DNA from: Bradyrhizobium erythrophlei
Lineage (GTDB): Bacteria; Pseudomonadota; Alphaproteobacteria; Rhizobiales; Xanthobacteraceae
DNA: 64,000 nt
Direction of reading: 5' to 3'
Assembly: GCF_900129505.1 (NCBI RefSeq)
Contig: NZ_LT670818.1
Location: 4,497,001-4,561,000, forward strand
Shown here: positions 47,696 through 57,097 of the stretch, one piece after another
Numbering within the stretch: position 1 is the stretch's first letter
How the letters are laid out: every line of letters begins with the position of its first letter
Position numbers and translations under genes: made by a program
Notes under the pieces: model-generated
Database searches by the model: none
Told to the model about the DNA's origin: nothing
What the model saw: the letters and a program-made list of their open reading frames with translations, nothing else

Positions 47696-50236
47696 TCACA
47701 GCCACAAAATCTTCTTGCGGTACTCCAGATCGGTCAGCAGCGGCGCGGCGGGTCCCTGGTGAAACACCGCGCCGCGTTCCAGTGCGAAGACACGGTCGGC
47801 GAGCGCCAGCACCAGATCGAGATTGTGCTCGACGATCACGATCGAGGTGTGGCGGCGCAACAGGTCGAACACCTTGAACAGTTCGAGGATCACGGTCGGC
47901 GCCAGGCCCTCGAACGGCTCATCCAGCAGCAGCAGCCGAACGTTGCCCGACATCGCGCGGGCGACCGCCACCATCTGCTGTTCGCCGCCGGAGAGATAAT
48001 CGGCCGCGACATTGATGCGCTCCTTCAGGCGCGGGAAATAGTCGAGGATCTGCTCCTCGCTCCACACCACGCCATGGCTGCCGTCGGTCTTGCGCGCCAG
48101 CCGTCCGAGCGAGAGATTTTCCCGCACCGTCATGCCCGCGAACAGGCCGCGACCCTGCGGCACGTAGCCGATGCCGGCGCGCGCGATATCCGGGGCGGGG
48201 AGGCCGGCGATATCGCGGCCTTCATATGCGATGGTGCCGGAGGCCAGCGGCACCAGCCCCGCCAGCGTCTTCAGCAGTGTGGACTTGCCGGCGCCGTTGC
48301 GGCCCAACAGCGCCACGATCTCGCCTTCGCGCACGTCGAGCGTCGCGTCGTGGAGGATGTGGCTCTTGCCGTAGAAGGTATTGACGCCCTCGAACCGCAG
48401 GATTTGCGCGGCTTGCCGCTGCACTTCGTCGCTGCGGCTGTGTTCGACTTCGGGAATGCCGGTGCCGGTATAGATCTCCTGCACCCGCCGGTCGGCGCGC
48501 ACCGCCTTGGGCGGACCCGTCATCAGCACCTCGCCCTGGTTCATGACGGTGACTTGTTGCGAGAAGCCGAGCACGCGATCGATGTCGTGCTCGACGATCA
48601 GCACGGGAATGTTGGCGGCGACATTCTTGACCAGGTTGGAAACGCGCTCGCGCTCGGCGGCGGCGAGGCCCGCCAGCGGCTCGTCGAGCAGCAGCACCTG
48701 CGGCTTGGAGCCGAGCGCGATGCCGAGATCCACCAGCCGCTGGCCGCCATAGGACAGTTCGCCGCCCTCGATCTCCTCGATGCCTTCGAGGCCGAGGAAT
48801 TTTATCAGTTCGGCGGTCTCGCGGTGGATTTCGGGATAGCCGTCGATATCGCGCCAGAGGTTGAAGCGCATCGAGCTTCGCGCCTGCAGCGACAGCCGCA
48901 GGTTTTCGTAGATCGATAGGCCGCGGAACAGGTTGGTGATCTGAAACGAACGCGCCAATCCGCGATGGCAGATCTGGTCGGACGGCACGCCCTGAATCTC
49001 GCGGCCGCCGAGCCTGATGGTCCCGGCATCGGTCGGGTAGAGCCCCGAGATCAGGTTGAACAGCGTGGTTTTTCCGGCGCCGTTCGGGCCGATCAGCGCA
49101 TGGATCTCGCCGGCGCCGATCTTGAGGCTGGCATTGTTGACCGCGCGGATGCCGCCGAAATGCTTGGCGATGGCACTGACCTCCAGCACCGTGCCCGTGA
49201 GGCCTTCCGGCCTCAGGAAGGCGGGCAGCGGCAGGCCTTCATAGATCCTGCGTTTGCTCATGGCCGCACCTTCTTCCGGCGCGGGGCGGAAGCGGCGCAT
49301 CAGCGTGCTCCAGATGCCGATCAATCCGTCGGGCGAGTACATCACGAAAGCGACGAAGATCAGCCCGAACCAGAGCAGCCAGTTCGCGGTCCAGATCGAA
49401 AACAATTCGCGGAACAGGATGAAGAACAGTGCGCCGAGCGCCGGTCCCAGCATACTGCGCATGCCGCCGATCACCACCATCGCCAGGAGCTCGCCGGAAA
49501 ACGGCACCGAAACCGCTTCGGCGGAAACGAGATAGGTCTGGAACGCGAGCAGCGCGCCGGCAAGCCCGGTCACCACGGCCGAGATCACGAAGACGGCCAG
49601 CTTGTAGCGCTCGACCGGATAACCCTGGAAGGTGGCGCGCAGCTGGTTTTCGCGGATCGCCACCAGCACATGGCCGAACGGCGATCGCGACAGGCGCAGC
49701 AGCGCATAGAGTACGGCAAGGCCGATCAGCGCGACCGTGATGTAATAGGTCAGCGCGTTGTCGAGGCTGAGCGGGCCGACGGCGCCCCGCTTCAGGCCGG
49801 GCAGGCCGTCTTCGCCGCCGGTAACCTCGCTCCAGCGGAACGCGATGGTGTAGGTGAGGGCCGCGAGCGCCAGCGTCAGGAGCGAGAAATAGACGCCGCG
49901 GCGCCGCAGCACGATGACGCCCACGGCCGCCGACAGAAGTGCAACCGACACCATCGACAGCAGCAGCGGCAACCAGATTTCGCCGCCGAACCAGTGCAAC
50001 TGGATCAGCCCCGCGGCATAGGCGCCGATGCCGAACCAGGTGCCGTGGCCGAACGAGACGAGGCCCGTGTAACCGACGCACAGATTGAGACCCATGGCGG
50101 CGATCGCGAGGATCACCACCATGGTTCCGGTGTTGAGCGAAAGTCCGAGCGGCGGCAGGATGAATGGCAGCACCACCAGCGCGAGGCTCGCCAGCAGCAA
50201 CGGCCGGTATTTCTGGGCGGGTGAGGCGGGTGTCAT
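47696..50236 (-). CDS. Fused branched-chain-amino-acid-type ABC permease and two ATPases (LivM-LivG-LivF)
   Basis: The product is 846 aa with three domains in one chain. A LivM-type permease (about 1-320) has NLCVGYTGLVSFGHGTWFGIGAYAA. A LivG-type ATPase (about 345-590) has Walker A GPNGAGKTT, signature LSYGGQRLVDLGIAL and LLLDEPLAGL. A LivF-type ATPase (about 608-846) has GRNGAGKST, LSGGEQQMVAVARA and LLLDEPFEGL. With the LivH-type permease (4-bp overlap) and the upstream binding protein it forms a complete HAAT importer. Such systems take up amino acids, amides or aromatic acids. Confidence 0.93.
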   Translation of the reverse strand: MTPASPAQKYRPLLLASLALVVLPFILPPLGLSLNTGTMVVILAIAAMGLNLCVGYTGLVSFGHGTWFGIGAYAAGLIQLHWFGGEIWLPLLLSMVSVALLSAAVGVIVLRRRGVYFSLLTLALAALTYTIAFRWSEVTGGEDGLPGLKRGAVGPLSLDNALTYYITVALIGLAVLYALLRLSRSPFGHVLVAIRENQLRATFQGYPVERYKLAVFVISAVVTGLAGALLAFQTYLVSAEAVSVPFSGELLAMVVIGGMRSMLGPALGALFFILFRELFSIWTANWLLWFGLIFVAFVMYSPDGLIGIWSTLMRRFRPAPEEGAAMSKRRIYEGLPLPAFLRPEGLTGTVLEVSAIAKHFGGIRAVNNASLKIGAGEIHALIGPNGAGKTTLFNLISGLYPTDAGTIRLGGREIQGVPSDQICHRGLARSFQITNLFRGLSIYENLRLSLQARSSMRFNLWRDIDGYPEIHRETAELIKFLGLEGIEEIEGGELSYGGQRLVDLGIALGSKPQVLLLDEPLAGLAAAERERVSNLVKNVAANIPVLIVEHDIDRVLGFSQQVTVMNQGEVLMTGPPKAVRADRRVQEIYTGTGIPEVEHSRSDEVQRQAAQILRFEGVNTFYGKSHILHDATLDVREGEIVALLGRNGAGKSTLLKTLAGLVPLASGTIAYEGRDIAGLPAPDIARAGIGYVPQGRGLFAGMTVRENLSLGRLARKTDGSHGVVWSEEQILDYFPRLKERINVAADYLSGGEQQMVAVARAMSGNVRLLLLDEPFEGLAPTVILELFKVFDLLRRHTSIVIVEHNLDLVLALADRVFALERGAVFHQGPAAPLLTDLEYRKKILWL

Positions 50237-51108
50237 TCGAATTTCTCGATACGCTCGCCGAGCAGCCCGCGCGGCCGCATCAGCAGGACCAGGAACATCA
50301 GCACATAGATCGACGCTTCACCGGCGGCGGGCGCGAAATGAATGGTGATGCCGCGCACCACGCCGACCAGCAATGCCGCGATCACGACGCCCCAGAAACT
50401 TCCCAGGCCGCCGATGACAACCACGACAAAGGCGACGGTGATGATCTCGGCCCCCATGGCCGGATGCACGATGGTGATTGGCGCGAAGAATGCGCCGCCC
50501 ATCGCGGCCATGCCGACGCCGAGCATGACGATCGCGGTCATGTAGGGCTGCAAGCGGATGCCGAGTGCCGCCACCATGTCCGGGCGCTGGATCCCGGCGC
50601 GCACGACACGGCCGAACGAGGTCTTGTTAAGCAGCAGCCAGACGGCGAGCAGCACGATGGCGACCACCGCCAGCAGCATCACGCGGTAGCGCGAAAACAG
50701 GAAGTCGCCGACGATCACCGAGCCGCGAAACGCCGGCGGGATCGAGGCCGACAAGGGTGCCGCGCCCCAGATGATGCGGATCGCCTGCTCGGCGACCATC
50801 GCAAGGCCGAAGGTCACGAGCAGGCTCAGGATCGGATCGGCGGTGTAGAAGCGGCGCAGGATGTAGCGCTCGAACAGGATGCCCAGCATCGCGACCGCAA
50901 GCGGCGAGATCACGACGGCCGCTCCGAAGCCGAGATATCTGGTGATTTCGACCGAGATATAGGCGCCGAGCGCGTAGAACGCGCCATGCGCCAGATTGAC
51001 CACGCCGCCGACGCTGAAGATCAGCGACAGCCCGAGTGCGATCAGGAGATAATAGCCCCCGAGCACGAGGCCATTCACCACCTGTTCCAGCAAGAAGCCG
51101 AATTGCAT
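50233..51108 (-). CDS. ABC permease, LivH type
   Basis: The protein is 291 aa with 8 predicted helices. The LivH pattern GLVLGGYYLLIALGLSLIFSVGGVVNLAHGAFYALGAY is present (written as GLVLGGYYLLIALGLS and VNLAHGAFYALGAY), with VGVVRGITIHF and LMRPRGLLGER near the C-terminus. It partners the fused permease-ATPase protein. It is preceded by an intercistronic hairpin after the binding protein gene, so it is probably expressed less than the binding protein. Confidence 0.92.
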   Translation of the reverse strand: MQFGFLLEQVVNGLVLGGYYLLIALGLSLIFSVGGVVNLAHGAFYALGAYISVEITRYLGFGAAVVISPLAVAMLGILFERYILRRFYTADPILSLLVTFGLAMVAEQAIRIIWGAAPLSASIPPAFRGSVIVGDFLFSRYRVMLLAVVAIVLLAVWLLLNKTSFGRVVRAGIQRPDMVAALGIRLQPYMTAIVMLGVGMAAMGGAFFAPITIVHPAMGAEIITVAFVVVVIGGLGSFWGVVIAALLVGVVRGITIHFAPAAGEASIYVLMFLVLLMRPRGLLGERIEKFE

Positions 51109-51160
51109 TGCAAATACCGGAAGTCACAAGGTGTCGGCGGCGAGCGCGCCGGAAAACGCC

Positions 51161-51203
51161 TTCACCCGGCGCCCATCCCGAAGCGGGACGGACGCCGGGT
51201 GAA
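51161..51203 (-). terminator. Intercistronic hairpin after the binding protein gene
   Basis: 11-bp arms TTCACCCGGCG and CGCCGGGTGAA enclose a second small stem (TCCCG-aag-CGGGA). It lies just downstream of the binding protein stop and upstream of the LivH-type gene, where partial termination or 3' protection is expected. Confidence 0.6.
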
Positions 51204-51214
51204 AAACGCAGCGG

Positions 51215-52453
51215 TTACATCGAGCAGGGGTTCTGTTCCTTGGTTAGCGCAATGACCTCGAGCGACTCGTTCGGTCCCGGGATCGCCCCGCCCAATTCGA
51301 GCATGTCCCACTTGTCCTTGGCCTGGCCCTTGGCTTTGACGGTGAAGGGATAGGCTTCCTGCATCAGCTGGTGATCCCAACTGCGGAAATATCCCTTGCG
51401 GCCCTTGAGGACGTCGAACTGCGTTTCCTTCTCGAAATAGGCGATCAGCTTGTCGGTCTCGGTCGACTTGGTTTCGTTCATGGCCTGCGCCATCATCTTC
51501 AGCGAGACATATTCGATCCAGGCATGGTTTTCCGGCGGCTTGCCATTCTTCTTGATGAAGTTGGTCACGAAGCTCTTGGACGCGGGAACGTCGAGGGTGT
51601 GATACCAGACCGTCGGCCAGGTGCCACTCAGATTGCCTTCGCCGGCCGCCCAGGCGTCTGCGGTGTTGAGGTTGAAGCCGACGATCGGATAGGGCAGGTC
51701 GAATTCGGCGTATTGCTTGATCAGGTTGGTGACCTGGTTGCCGGCGAGGTTGGAGCAGACGATGTCCGGCCTGGCCTGGCGGATCTTCAGGAGATACGGA
51801 CTGAAGTCGGTGACGTCGGTGGCCACCAGTTCGTCGCCGATCAGCTTGCCGCCGTTGGCGTCGAAGAACGACTTGGCGGCGCGCGCCAAATCGTGGCCGA
51901 AGATGTAGTCGGCGGTCAGCGTGTAGAACTTTTTGTCCTTCATCATATTGTCGCGCACCAGCGCCTTGCCGACCGCGTTCACCATCACCGTAGAGGGGAT
52001 ATCGACGTGGAAGGTGTATTTGTTGCAGTTCTTGCCGCGCAGCCCGTCGGAGCGGGCGCCGATCTGCATGAACAGGCGCTTGTTGCGGTCGGCCACCTGC
52101 ATGATGGTTGCTGCCGAAGCCGAATTGATCTCGCCCATCAGCACGGCGACGCCGTCCTGGTCGAGCATGCGCTGGGCCTTGGTCGCGGCGGTGGCGGGGT
52201 TGACGGAATCTTCCGAGGTGATGTCGAGCTGCCGGCCCATGACGCCACCGGCCTGGTTGATTTCCGCCTCCGCCATGCGAATGCCGAGCTGGGCATAGGC
52301 GCCGAGCGCGCCGAGAAAGCCGGTCAGCGGCGTGAGGTGGCCGATCTTTATCTTCTCGGTCTGGCCGTGGACGATCGACGGAAATCCGAGCGTCGACGCG
52401 CCGGCAAAGGCGGCGCCGGCTTTCAACAGGGCTCGTCGGCTGGTGCGGGTCAT
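51215..52453 (-). CDS. Periplasmic binding protein, branched-chain amino acid/amide type
   Basis: The product is 412 aa. A Tat-like signal (TSRRALLKAGAAFAGAS) ends at about residue 31. The type I fold is LivK/AmiC-like: IKIGHLTPLTGFLGALGAYAQLGIRMAEAEINQAGGVMG, DSVNPATAATKAQRMLDQDGVAVLMGEI, and DRNKRLFMQIGARSD (each shown in part). A C-terminal NPCSM ends the protein. It captures the ligand for the HAAT importer downstream. It lies downstream of the IclR gene on the same strand; the 149-bp spacer contains GGATGATATTTCC, which could be an IclR site. Confidence 0.92.
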   Translation of the reverse strand: MTRTSRRALLKAGAAFAGASTLGFPSIVHGQTEKIKIGHLTPLTGFLGALGAYAQLGIRMAEAEINQAGGVMGRQLDITSEDSVNPATAATKAQRMLDQDGVAVLMGEINSASAATIMQVADRNKRLFMQIGARSDGLRGKNCNKYTFHVDIPSTVMVNAVGKALVRDNMMKDKKFYTLTADYIFGHDLARAAKSFFDANGGKLIGDELVATDVTDFSPYLLKIRQARPDIVCSNLAGNQVTNLIKQYAEFDLPYPIVGFNLNTADAWAAGEGNLSGTWPTVWYHTLDVPASKSFVTNFIKKNGKPPENHAWIEYVSLKMMAQAMNETKSTETDKLIAYFEKETQFDVLKGRKGYFRSWDHQLMQEAYPFTVKAKGQAKDKWDMLELGGAIPGPNESLEVIALTKEQNPCSM

Positions 52454-52602
52454 CGTTGGTCTCCTCCCAAAGGGCGCGTTCCGCGATGTCCCCCTTCAAA
52501 CCCGGCTTATGCGAGAATGTGAGAGACGTTTTTCTATTGTTGGATGATATTTCCGGACGCAGCTGTCCCTGTCAACGTCAAAAGCGCCGTGGCGCCTCCT
52601 GC

Positions 52603-53496
52603 TTAAGACGAATCAGCCGTGCTCTTGGCGCCGAATTCCCGCGACAGCCTGTTGGCGGCGGCCTCGACGATCTCGGCGCTGTTATGCAGCGCCTGGTTGG
52701 ACAGCCGCCAGATCGGACCGGAAATACCGAGCGCGCCGATCACCTGGCCGGTGAAATCCGTCACCGGCACGGCGACGCAGCGCACTTCCGGGTTGAATTC
52801 GCCGTCGTCGAAGGCAATGCCGGTGCGCCTGATCTCGGCGATTTCACGCAGCAGCACGGCTGCGTCGGTGATCGACTTGTCGGTCGATGGTTTCATCTCG
52901 ACGCGTTCGAGAAACCGTTTCAACTGGTCGGCGCGCAGCGAAGCCAGGATGATCTTGCCGAGCGCGGTGCAATGGGCGGGGCGCACCACGCCGACGCGGT
53001 CGGTGAGCTGAAACGCGCCGGGGCCGCTAGTGCGCGCGATCACCACGACCGCGTCGCCCATCCGCACCGCATAATGGGCGCTTTCGCCGGTCTCGCGCGA
53101 CAATTCCTCCAGAATGGGGGTCGCGACATTCACCATCTCGATTTCGTCGAGTGCGCTCGCGGCCAGCGCGAACAGCGGCCGGCCGACGCGGTAGCGTTTT
53201 GTCTCTTTCTCCTGACGGAGATAACCCAGCGAGACCATGGTTTTCGCCAGATGGAAGGTGGTGGAATTGTGCAGGCCGACCAGCTTGCTCAGTTCGGCAA
53301 GCCCGATGCCGTCGCGGTGACGCGCGACCTCTTCGAGGATCGCGAAGGCGCGGCCGAGCGACTGGACGCCGACCCGCTGCCGGTCGTCGGCATCGTCATC
53401 GATATCGTGCTGCGGCGGCGGCACCAGCTTGGCGACGGCAGCCTTGCGCGGACTGGCCGGCTTTTCGGGGGTCTTTTGGCTGGTTCGCGCTCTCAC
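52603..53496 (-). CDS. IclR-family transcriptional regulator
   Basis: The protein is 297 aa. After a basic, proline-rich extension of about 40 residues comes the winged helix (VQSLGRAFAILEEVARHRDGIGLAELSKLVGLHNSTTFHLAKTMVSLGYL, in part), then the effector domain with RPAHCTALGKIILASL and GIAFDDGEFNPEVRCVAVPV. IclR proteins usually control the adjacent catabolic or transport genes in response to a small organic acid. Here it is sandwiched between the aldehyde dehydrogenase and the HAAT importer, and may also control the divergent operon at 55245. Confidence 0.92.
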   Translation of the reverse strand: MRARTSQKTPEKPASPRKAAVAKLVPPPQHDIDDDADDRQRVGVQSLGRAFAILEEVARHRDGIGLAELSKLVGLHNSTTFHLAKTMVSLGYLRQEKETKRYRVGRPLFALAASALDEIEMVNVATPILEELSRETGESAHYAVRMGDAVVVIARTSGPGAFQLTDRVGVVRPAHCTALGKIILASLRADQLKRFLERVEMKPSTDKSITDAAVLLREIAEIRRTGIAFDDGEFNPEVRCVAVPVTDFTGQVIGALGISGPIWRLSNQALHNSAEIVEAAANRLSREFGAKSTADSS

Positions 53497-53580
53497 GTTT
53501 CTAAGTCTCCATGCGACGGGGCGAAAATGATGCCATCATTGTCCGCTGCGGCGCGTTGATACAAGTCCTCGCGCGGCTGC

Positions 53581-55038
53581 CTAGTAGTTGAACAGCACCA
53601 TGCGCTCCTCGGTCATGTCGCGGATCGAATAGCGCGGGCCCTCACGGCCGATGCCGGAATCCTTCACCCCGCCATAGGCGAGCTGGTCGGTGCGCCAGGT
53701 CGAGCTGCCGTTGATGATGACGCCGCCGGTGCGCAGGCTGCGTACGGCGCGAATGGCGAGTTCGGTCGACTTGGTAAAAATGCCGGTTTGCAGGCCGAAC
53801 CGGCTTTCGCTGACGGTGCGGAACACGGCCTCGATATCGTCATAGGGGGCAAGGCTGATGACCGGCCCGAACACTTCGTCGCACACGACCTTCATCTCCG
53901 GCTTCGCGCCTGATATCACGGTCGGCTCGATCTGGGCGCCGTGGCGCTTTCCGCCGGCAAGAATTTTGGCGCCGCCGGCAGATGCTTCCTTGATCCAGGA
54001 TTCCACGCGCAGGGCGGCCGCTTCGTCGATCAGGGTGCCGACATCGGTTGCGGGATCGAGGGGGTCGCCGAGTTTTAATTTCTTCACCTCGGCCACAACG
54101 AGTTCGACGAACCTGTCGTAAAGGCTGCGGTGGACATAGACGGTCTGCACCGAGATGCAGCTTTGGCCGGCCAGCCGCATCGAGTTGCGGGCGCAGACGG
54201 GGGCCGCCTCGGCGATATCGGCGTCTTCGTGGACGATGGTGACGCCGTTGCCGCCCAGTTCGAGCGCGACCCGGCGCAGCCCCGATGCCGCCTTGATCTG
54301 CGCGCCAGCGCGCGGCGAACCGGTGAAGGTGATGAAATCGACTCTGACATCGCTGACCAGCGCCGGGCCGACGACGTCGCCATAGAGCACGTTGAGCACG
54401 CCGGCGGGCGTGCCGGCCTCGACAAAGATCTGCGCCAGTTCGTGGATCACGCCAGGCGACTGCGGCGGCGCCTTCAAAACAAGCGTATTTCCGGCAGCAA
54501 TCGACGGCGCGATCTTGTGGCAGGCCAGATTGACCGGCGCATTGAATGGTGTGATCCCGGCCACCACGCCGACAGGAAAGCGCAGCATGAAGCAGATTTT
54601 TCCGGCGCCCATGGCGCTCGCATCGAGCGGAACGTGCTCGCCCTCGATCCTCACGGCCTCTTCGGCCGACAGAGAGAGCGTGTCCTGGGAACGGATGATT
54701 TCGGCCCTGGCATCCCTGATCGCCTTGCCGGTCTCCCGCGACATGACGTCGGCGATCCGGTCGGCCCGTTCGACCAATAGTTTTGCGGCGCGGCGCAGCA
54801 GCGCGGCGCGCTCATACGCCGGCGTCGCCGCGGCTTGCGCCTTGGCCTTGACAGCCGCATCGAGCGCGTCATTGAGGTCGGCCAGCGACGAGCGCGGGGC
54901 ATTGGCGACGACGACATTGCGATAGGGATCGCGCACCGGATAGGTCTCGGCGGCCATGCGCCACTCGCCGCCGATCAGCATCGGAATCTCGGCTGGCGCT
55001 GCCTCGGCAGCGTGTTTTGCGGCGGAAACTGAGCTCAT
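53581..55038 (-). CDS. NAD(P)-dependent aldehyde dehydrogenase
   Basis: The product is 485 aa, standard ALDH length. The cofactor region is TPFNAPVNLACHKIAPSIAAGNTLVLKAP, in part. The general-base Glu lies in RVALELGGNGVTIVHEDADI, the catalytic Cys in MRLAGQSCISVQTVYVH, and the C-terminal motif in FGLQTGIFT. It oxidises an aldehyde or semialdehyde to the acid (the RxxxGQSC region is like succinate semialdehyde and lactaldehyde types). It is divergent from the ThDP enzyme and probably processes an aldehyde made by that enzyme (inference). Confidence 0.92.
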   Translation of the reverse strand: MSSVSAAKHAAEAAPAEIPMLIGGEWRMAAETYPVRDPYRNVVVANAPRSSLADLNDALDAAVKAKAQAAATPAYERAALLRRAAKLLVERADRIADVMSRETGKAIRDARAEIIRSQDTLSLSAEEAVRIEGEHVPLDASAMGAGKICFMLRFPVGVVAGITPFNAPVNLACHKIAPSIAAGNTLVLKAPPQSPGVIHELAQIFVEAGTPAGVLNVLYGDVVGPALVSDVRVDFITFTGSPRAGAQIKAASGLRRVALELGGNGVTIVHEDADIAEAAPVCARNSMRLAGQSCISVQTVYVHRSLYDRFVELVVAEVKKLKLGDPLDPATDVGTLIDEAAALRVESWIKEASAGGAKILAGGKRHGAQIEPTVISGAKPEMKVVCDEVFGPVISLAPYDDIEAVFRTVSESRFGLQTGIFTKSTELAIRAVRSLRTGGVIINGSSTWRTDQLAYGGVKDSGIGREGPRYSIRDMTEERMVLFNY

Positions 55039-55244
55039 AATCAGGCCTCCCGGGCGGCAAACTGGCTCTTAATACTCTTTTCGAGCGTCGTTGAAAGCGG
55101 CGTTCCCTGGAGGCAGTCTACCACAATATAAATTGACGTACAGTATTATGAGAAATAGGGTGCCGCGCGCCTGGGCAGTTTCGGCTGAAGACGTCAGTCC
55201 GCCGATCTCCTGAGAAGCAGTCGAACGGGTGAGGGAGAGAAGCG
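55039..55244. promoter_or_regulatory. Divergent promoter region, aldehyde dehydrogenase and ThDP operon
   Basis: 206 bp. An AT-rich core (CACAATATAAATTGACGTAC and following, about 55119-55155) lies midway and holds TTGACG at a suitable distance for the plus-strand operon. Both genes have good ribosome sites. The IclR product two genes away is the likely regulator, but no clear IclR box can be assigned. Confidence 0.4.
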
Positions 55245-57047
55245 ATGTCGCCGCGCAATGCGCTCAACGGGGCCCAGGTCATCGTCGATTACCTGATCCA
55301 GGAAAAAGTGCCGCAGGTGTTCGGCCTGTGCGGCCACGGCAACATCCAGTTCATCGACGCGCTGTATGAGCGTTCCGACGAGCTGAAAACCATCTCGGTG
55401 CACCATGAGAGCGTCGCCGGCTTCATGGCGGATGTCTATTACCGGGTGTCGGGACGGCCGACCGCGACCTTCACCTCCTGCGGGCCGGGCTCGGCAAACC
55501 TGCCGATCTCGCTCGGCAATGCGTTTCTCGATTCGGTGCCGTTCCTGGCGGTGACCGGCAATGTGCCGACCAGCCAGTTCAATCGCGGCGCGTTCCAGGA
55601 ATTGTATCGGCATTATCAGGCCGATTTTCCCTCCACCGTACGCGCCTATTGCAAGAAGGTGTTCCAGCCGACGCGCGGCGAGATGGTGCCGCTCGCGATC
55701 AGGCAGGCCTGGAAGACCATGACCACGGGCCGGCCGGGCCCGGTGGTGCTCGATGTCCCCTTCGACGTATTCATGGAAACCGCCGCCGAGGAAGCGCCGA
55801 ACGCGAAGGCCTGGAACGGCAATATTTCCAGCCGCTGCGGCGCCGATCCCGAAGGCGTCGTCAAGGCGGTCGATATGCTGCTCGGCGCCGAGCGGCCGGT
55901 GATGCTGGTCGGCCAGGGCGTGCGCTATGGCGGCGCCGCCGAGGAACTGTTGAAGCTCGCCGAACGCCTGCAGATTCCGGTCGCGTCGTCGGCATCAGGC
56001 CTCGGCGCCATCGACTGCGACCATCCGCTGGCGCTGGGTCTGGTCGCGCGCGCCGGTCACTACCAGGCCAACCACGCCACGCGCCAGGCCGACGTGCTGC
56101 TGGCGCTCGGCGTCCGCTTCGACGACCGCACCTCGAGCTCGTGGATATCAGGCTATTCCTTCACCATTCCGCCGACGCGCCTCATTCACGTCGACATCGA
56201 TCCGGACGAAATCGGCCGCAACTATCCGGTCGCACTCGGCCTGATGGCGGACGTGCGCACCTTCCTGCGCCAGATCCACGCCGAACTCGACCGCCGTGCC
56301 GACCTGACCAAGCGCGCGGACGCGCGCAAGAAATGGCTGGCGCAGATCGATACCTATCGCAAGGAATGGGACAAGTTCGTCGCGCCAGGCTTTTCCGACG
56401 ACACCACGCCGATCAATCCGCAGCGTGCCGCGCTCGAGATCGACAAGGCATTGCCGGAAAATGCGATCCTGGTCAGCGATATCGGCGTGCACCACAATTG
56501 GCTGCTGAGCTTCTGCAAGCCGAAGCGGCCGGACTCGCTGATCGGCTCGATGGGGTTCGGGCCGATGGGCTTTGGCGTCGCCGGCGTGATGGGCGCGAAA
56601 TTCGCCGCCCCCGACCGGCCCTGCGTGTCGGTATGCGGCGATGGCGCCTTCTTCATGCACGCCAACGTGCTGGGAACGGCGGTCGAATATAATCTGCCCG
56701 TGGTCTGGGTGGTCTGGAACAACTACGCCTATGCCTCGATCCGCGGCCTGCAGCGCGGCTATCTCGGCGGCCGCGAGCTCGCCACCGACTTCCACGATCC
56801 CGTCAGCGGCCAGCGTTACAATCCGGATTTCGCCGCGATGGCGCGTTCCTGCGGCGTCGAAGGCGTGCGCGTCGATCGCGCCGGCGATCTCGGCGAGGCC
56901 ATTCGCAAGGGCATTGCCGCCAACAAGCCCTATCTGATCGACGTCGACATCGCCGCCGATATCAATCCCTCCGGCGCCGGCATCTGGGAGCTTCCCGGCC
57001 TCGGCCGGAGCAAGCCGGGGATTGGCACGCAATTCGAGCCGACCTGA
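55245..57047 (+). CDS. Thiamine diphosphate-dependent enzyme, acetolactate synthase-like
   Basis: The protein is 600 aa. The N-terminal pyrimidine-binding domain has ISVHHESVAGFMADVYYRVSG (conserved Glu). The middle Rossmann-like domain is at about 200-340. The C-terminal pyrophosphate domain has the GDG-N motif (VCGDGAFFMHANVLGTAVEYNLPVVWVVWNN, in part). Members cleave or form C-C bonds next to a carbonyl. GLCGHGNIQFIDALYE near the start recalls the IolD/hydrolase side of the family more than anabolic IlvB. No regulatory subunit gene is present, which argues for a catabolic role. Reaction not assigned. GAGGGAGAGAAG precedes the ATG. Confidence 0.9.
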   Translation: MSPRNALNGAQVIVDYLIQEKVPQVFGLCGHGNIQFIDALYERSDELKTISVHHESVAGFMADVYYRVSGRPTATFTSCGPGSANLPISLGNAFLDSVPFLAVTGNVPTSQFNRGAFQELYRHYQADFPSTVRAYCKKVFQPTRGEMVPLAIRQAWKTMTTGRPGPVVLDVPFDVFMETAAEEAPNAKAWNGNISSRCGADPEGVVKAVDMLLGAERPVMLVGQGVRYGGAAEELLKLAERLQIPVASSASGLGAIDCDHPLALGLVARAGHYQANHATRQADVLLALGVRFDDRTSSSWISGYSFTIPPTRLIHVDIDPDEIGRNYPVALGLMADVRTFLRQIHAELDRRADLTKRADARKKWLAQIDTYRKEWDKFVAPGFSDDTTPINPQRAALEIDKALPENAILVSDIGVHHNWLLSFCKPKRPDSLIGSMGFGPMGFGVAGVMGAKFAAPDRPCVSVCGDGAFFMHANVLGTAVEYNLPVVWVVWNNYAYASIRGLQRGYLGGRELATDFHDPVSGQRYNPDFAAMARSCGVEGVRVDRAGDLGEAIRKGIAANKPYLIDVDIAADINPSGAGIWELPGLGRSKPGIGTQFEPT

Positions 57048-57097
57048 CCAAAGTTCATGACGGCAAACCAGTATCAACAAGAAATCGAGGGAACGTC

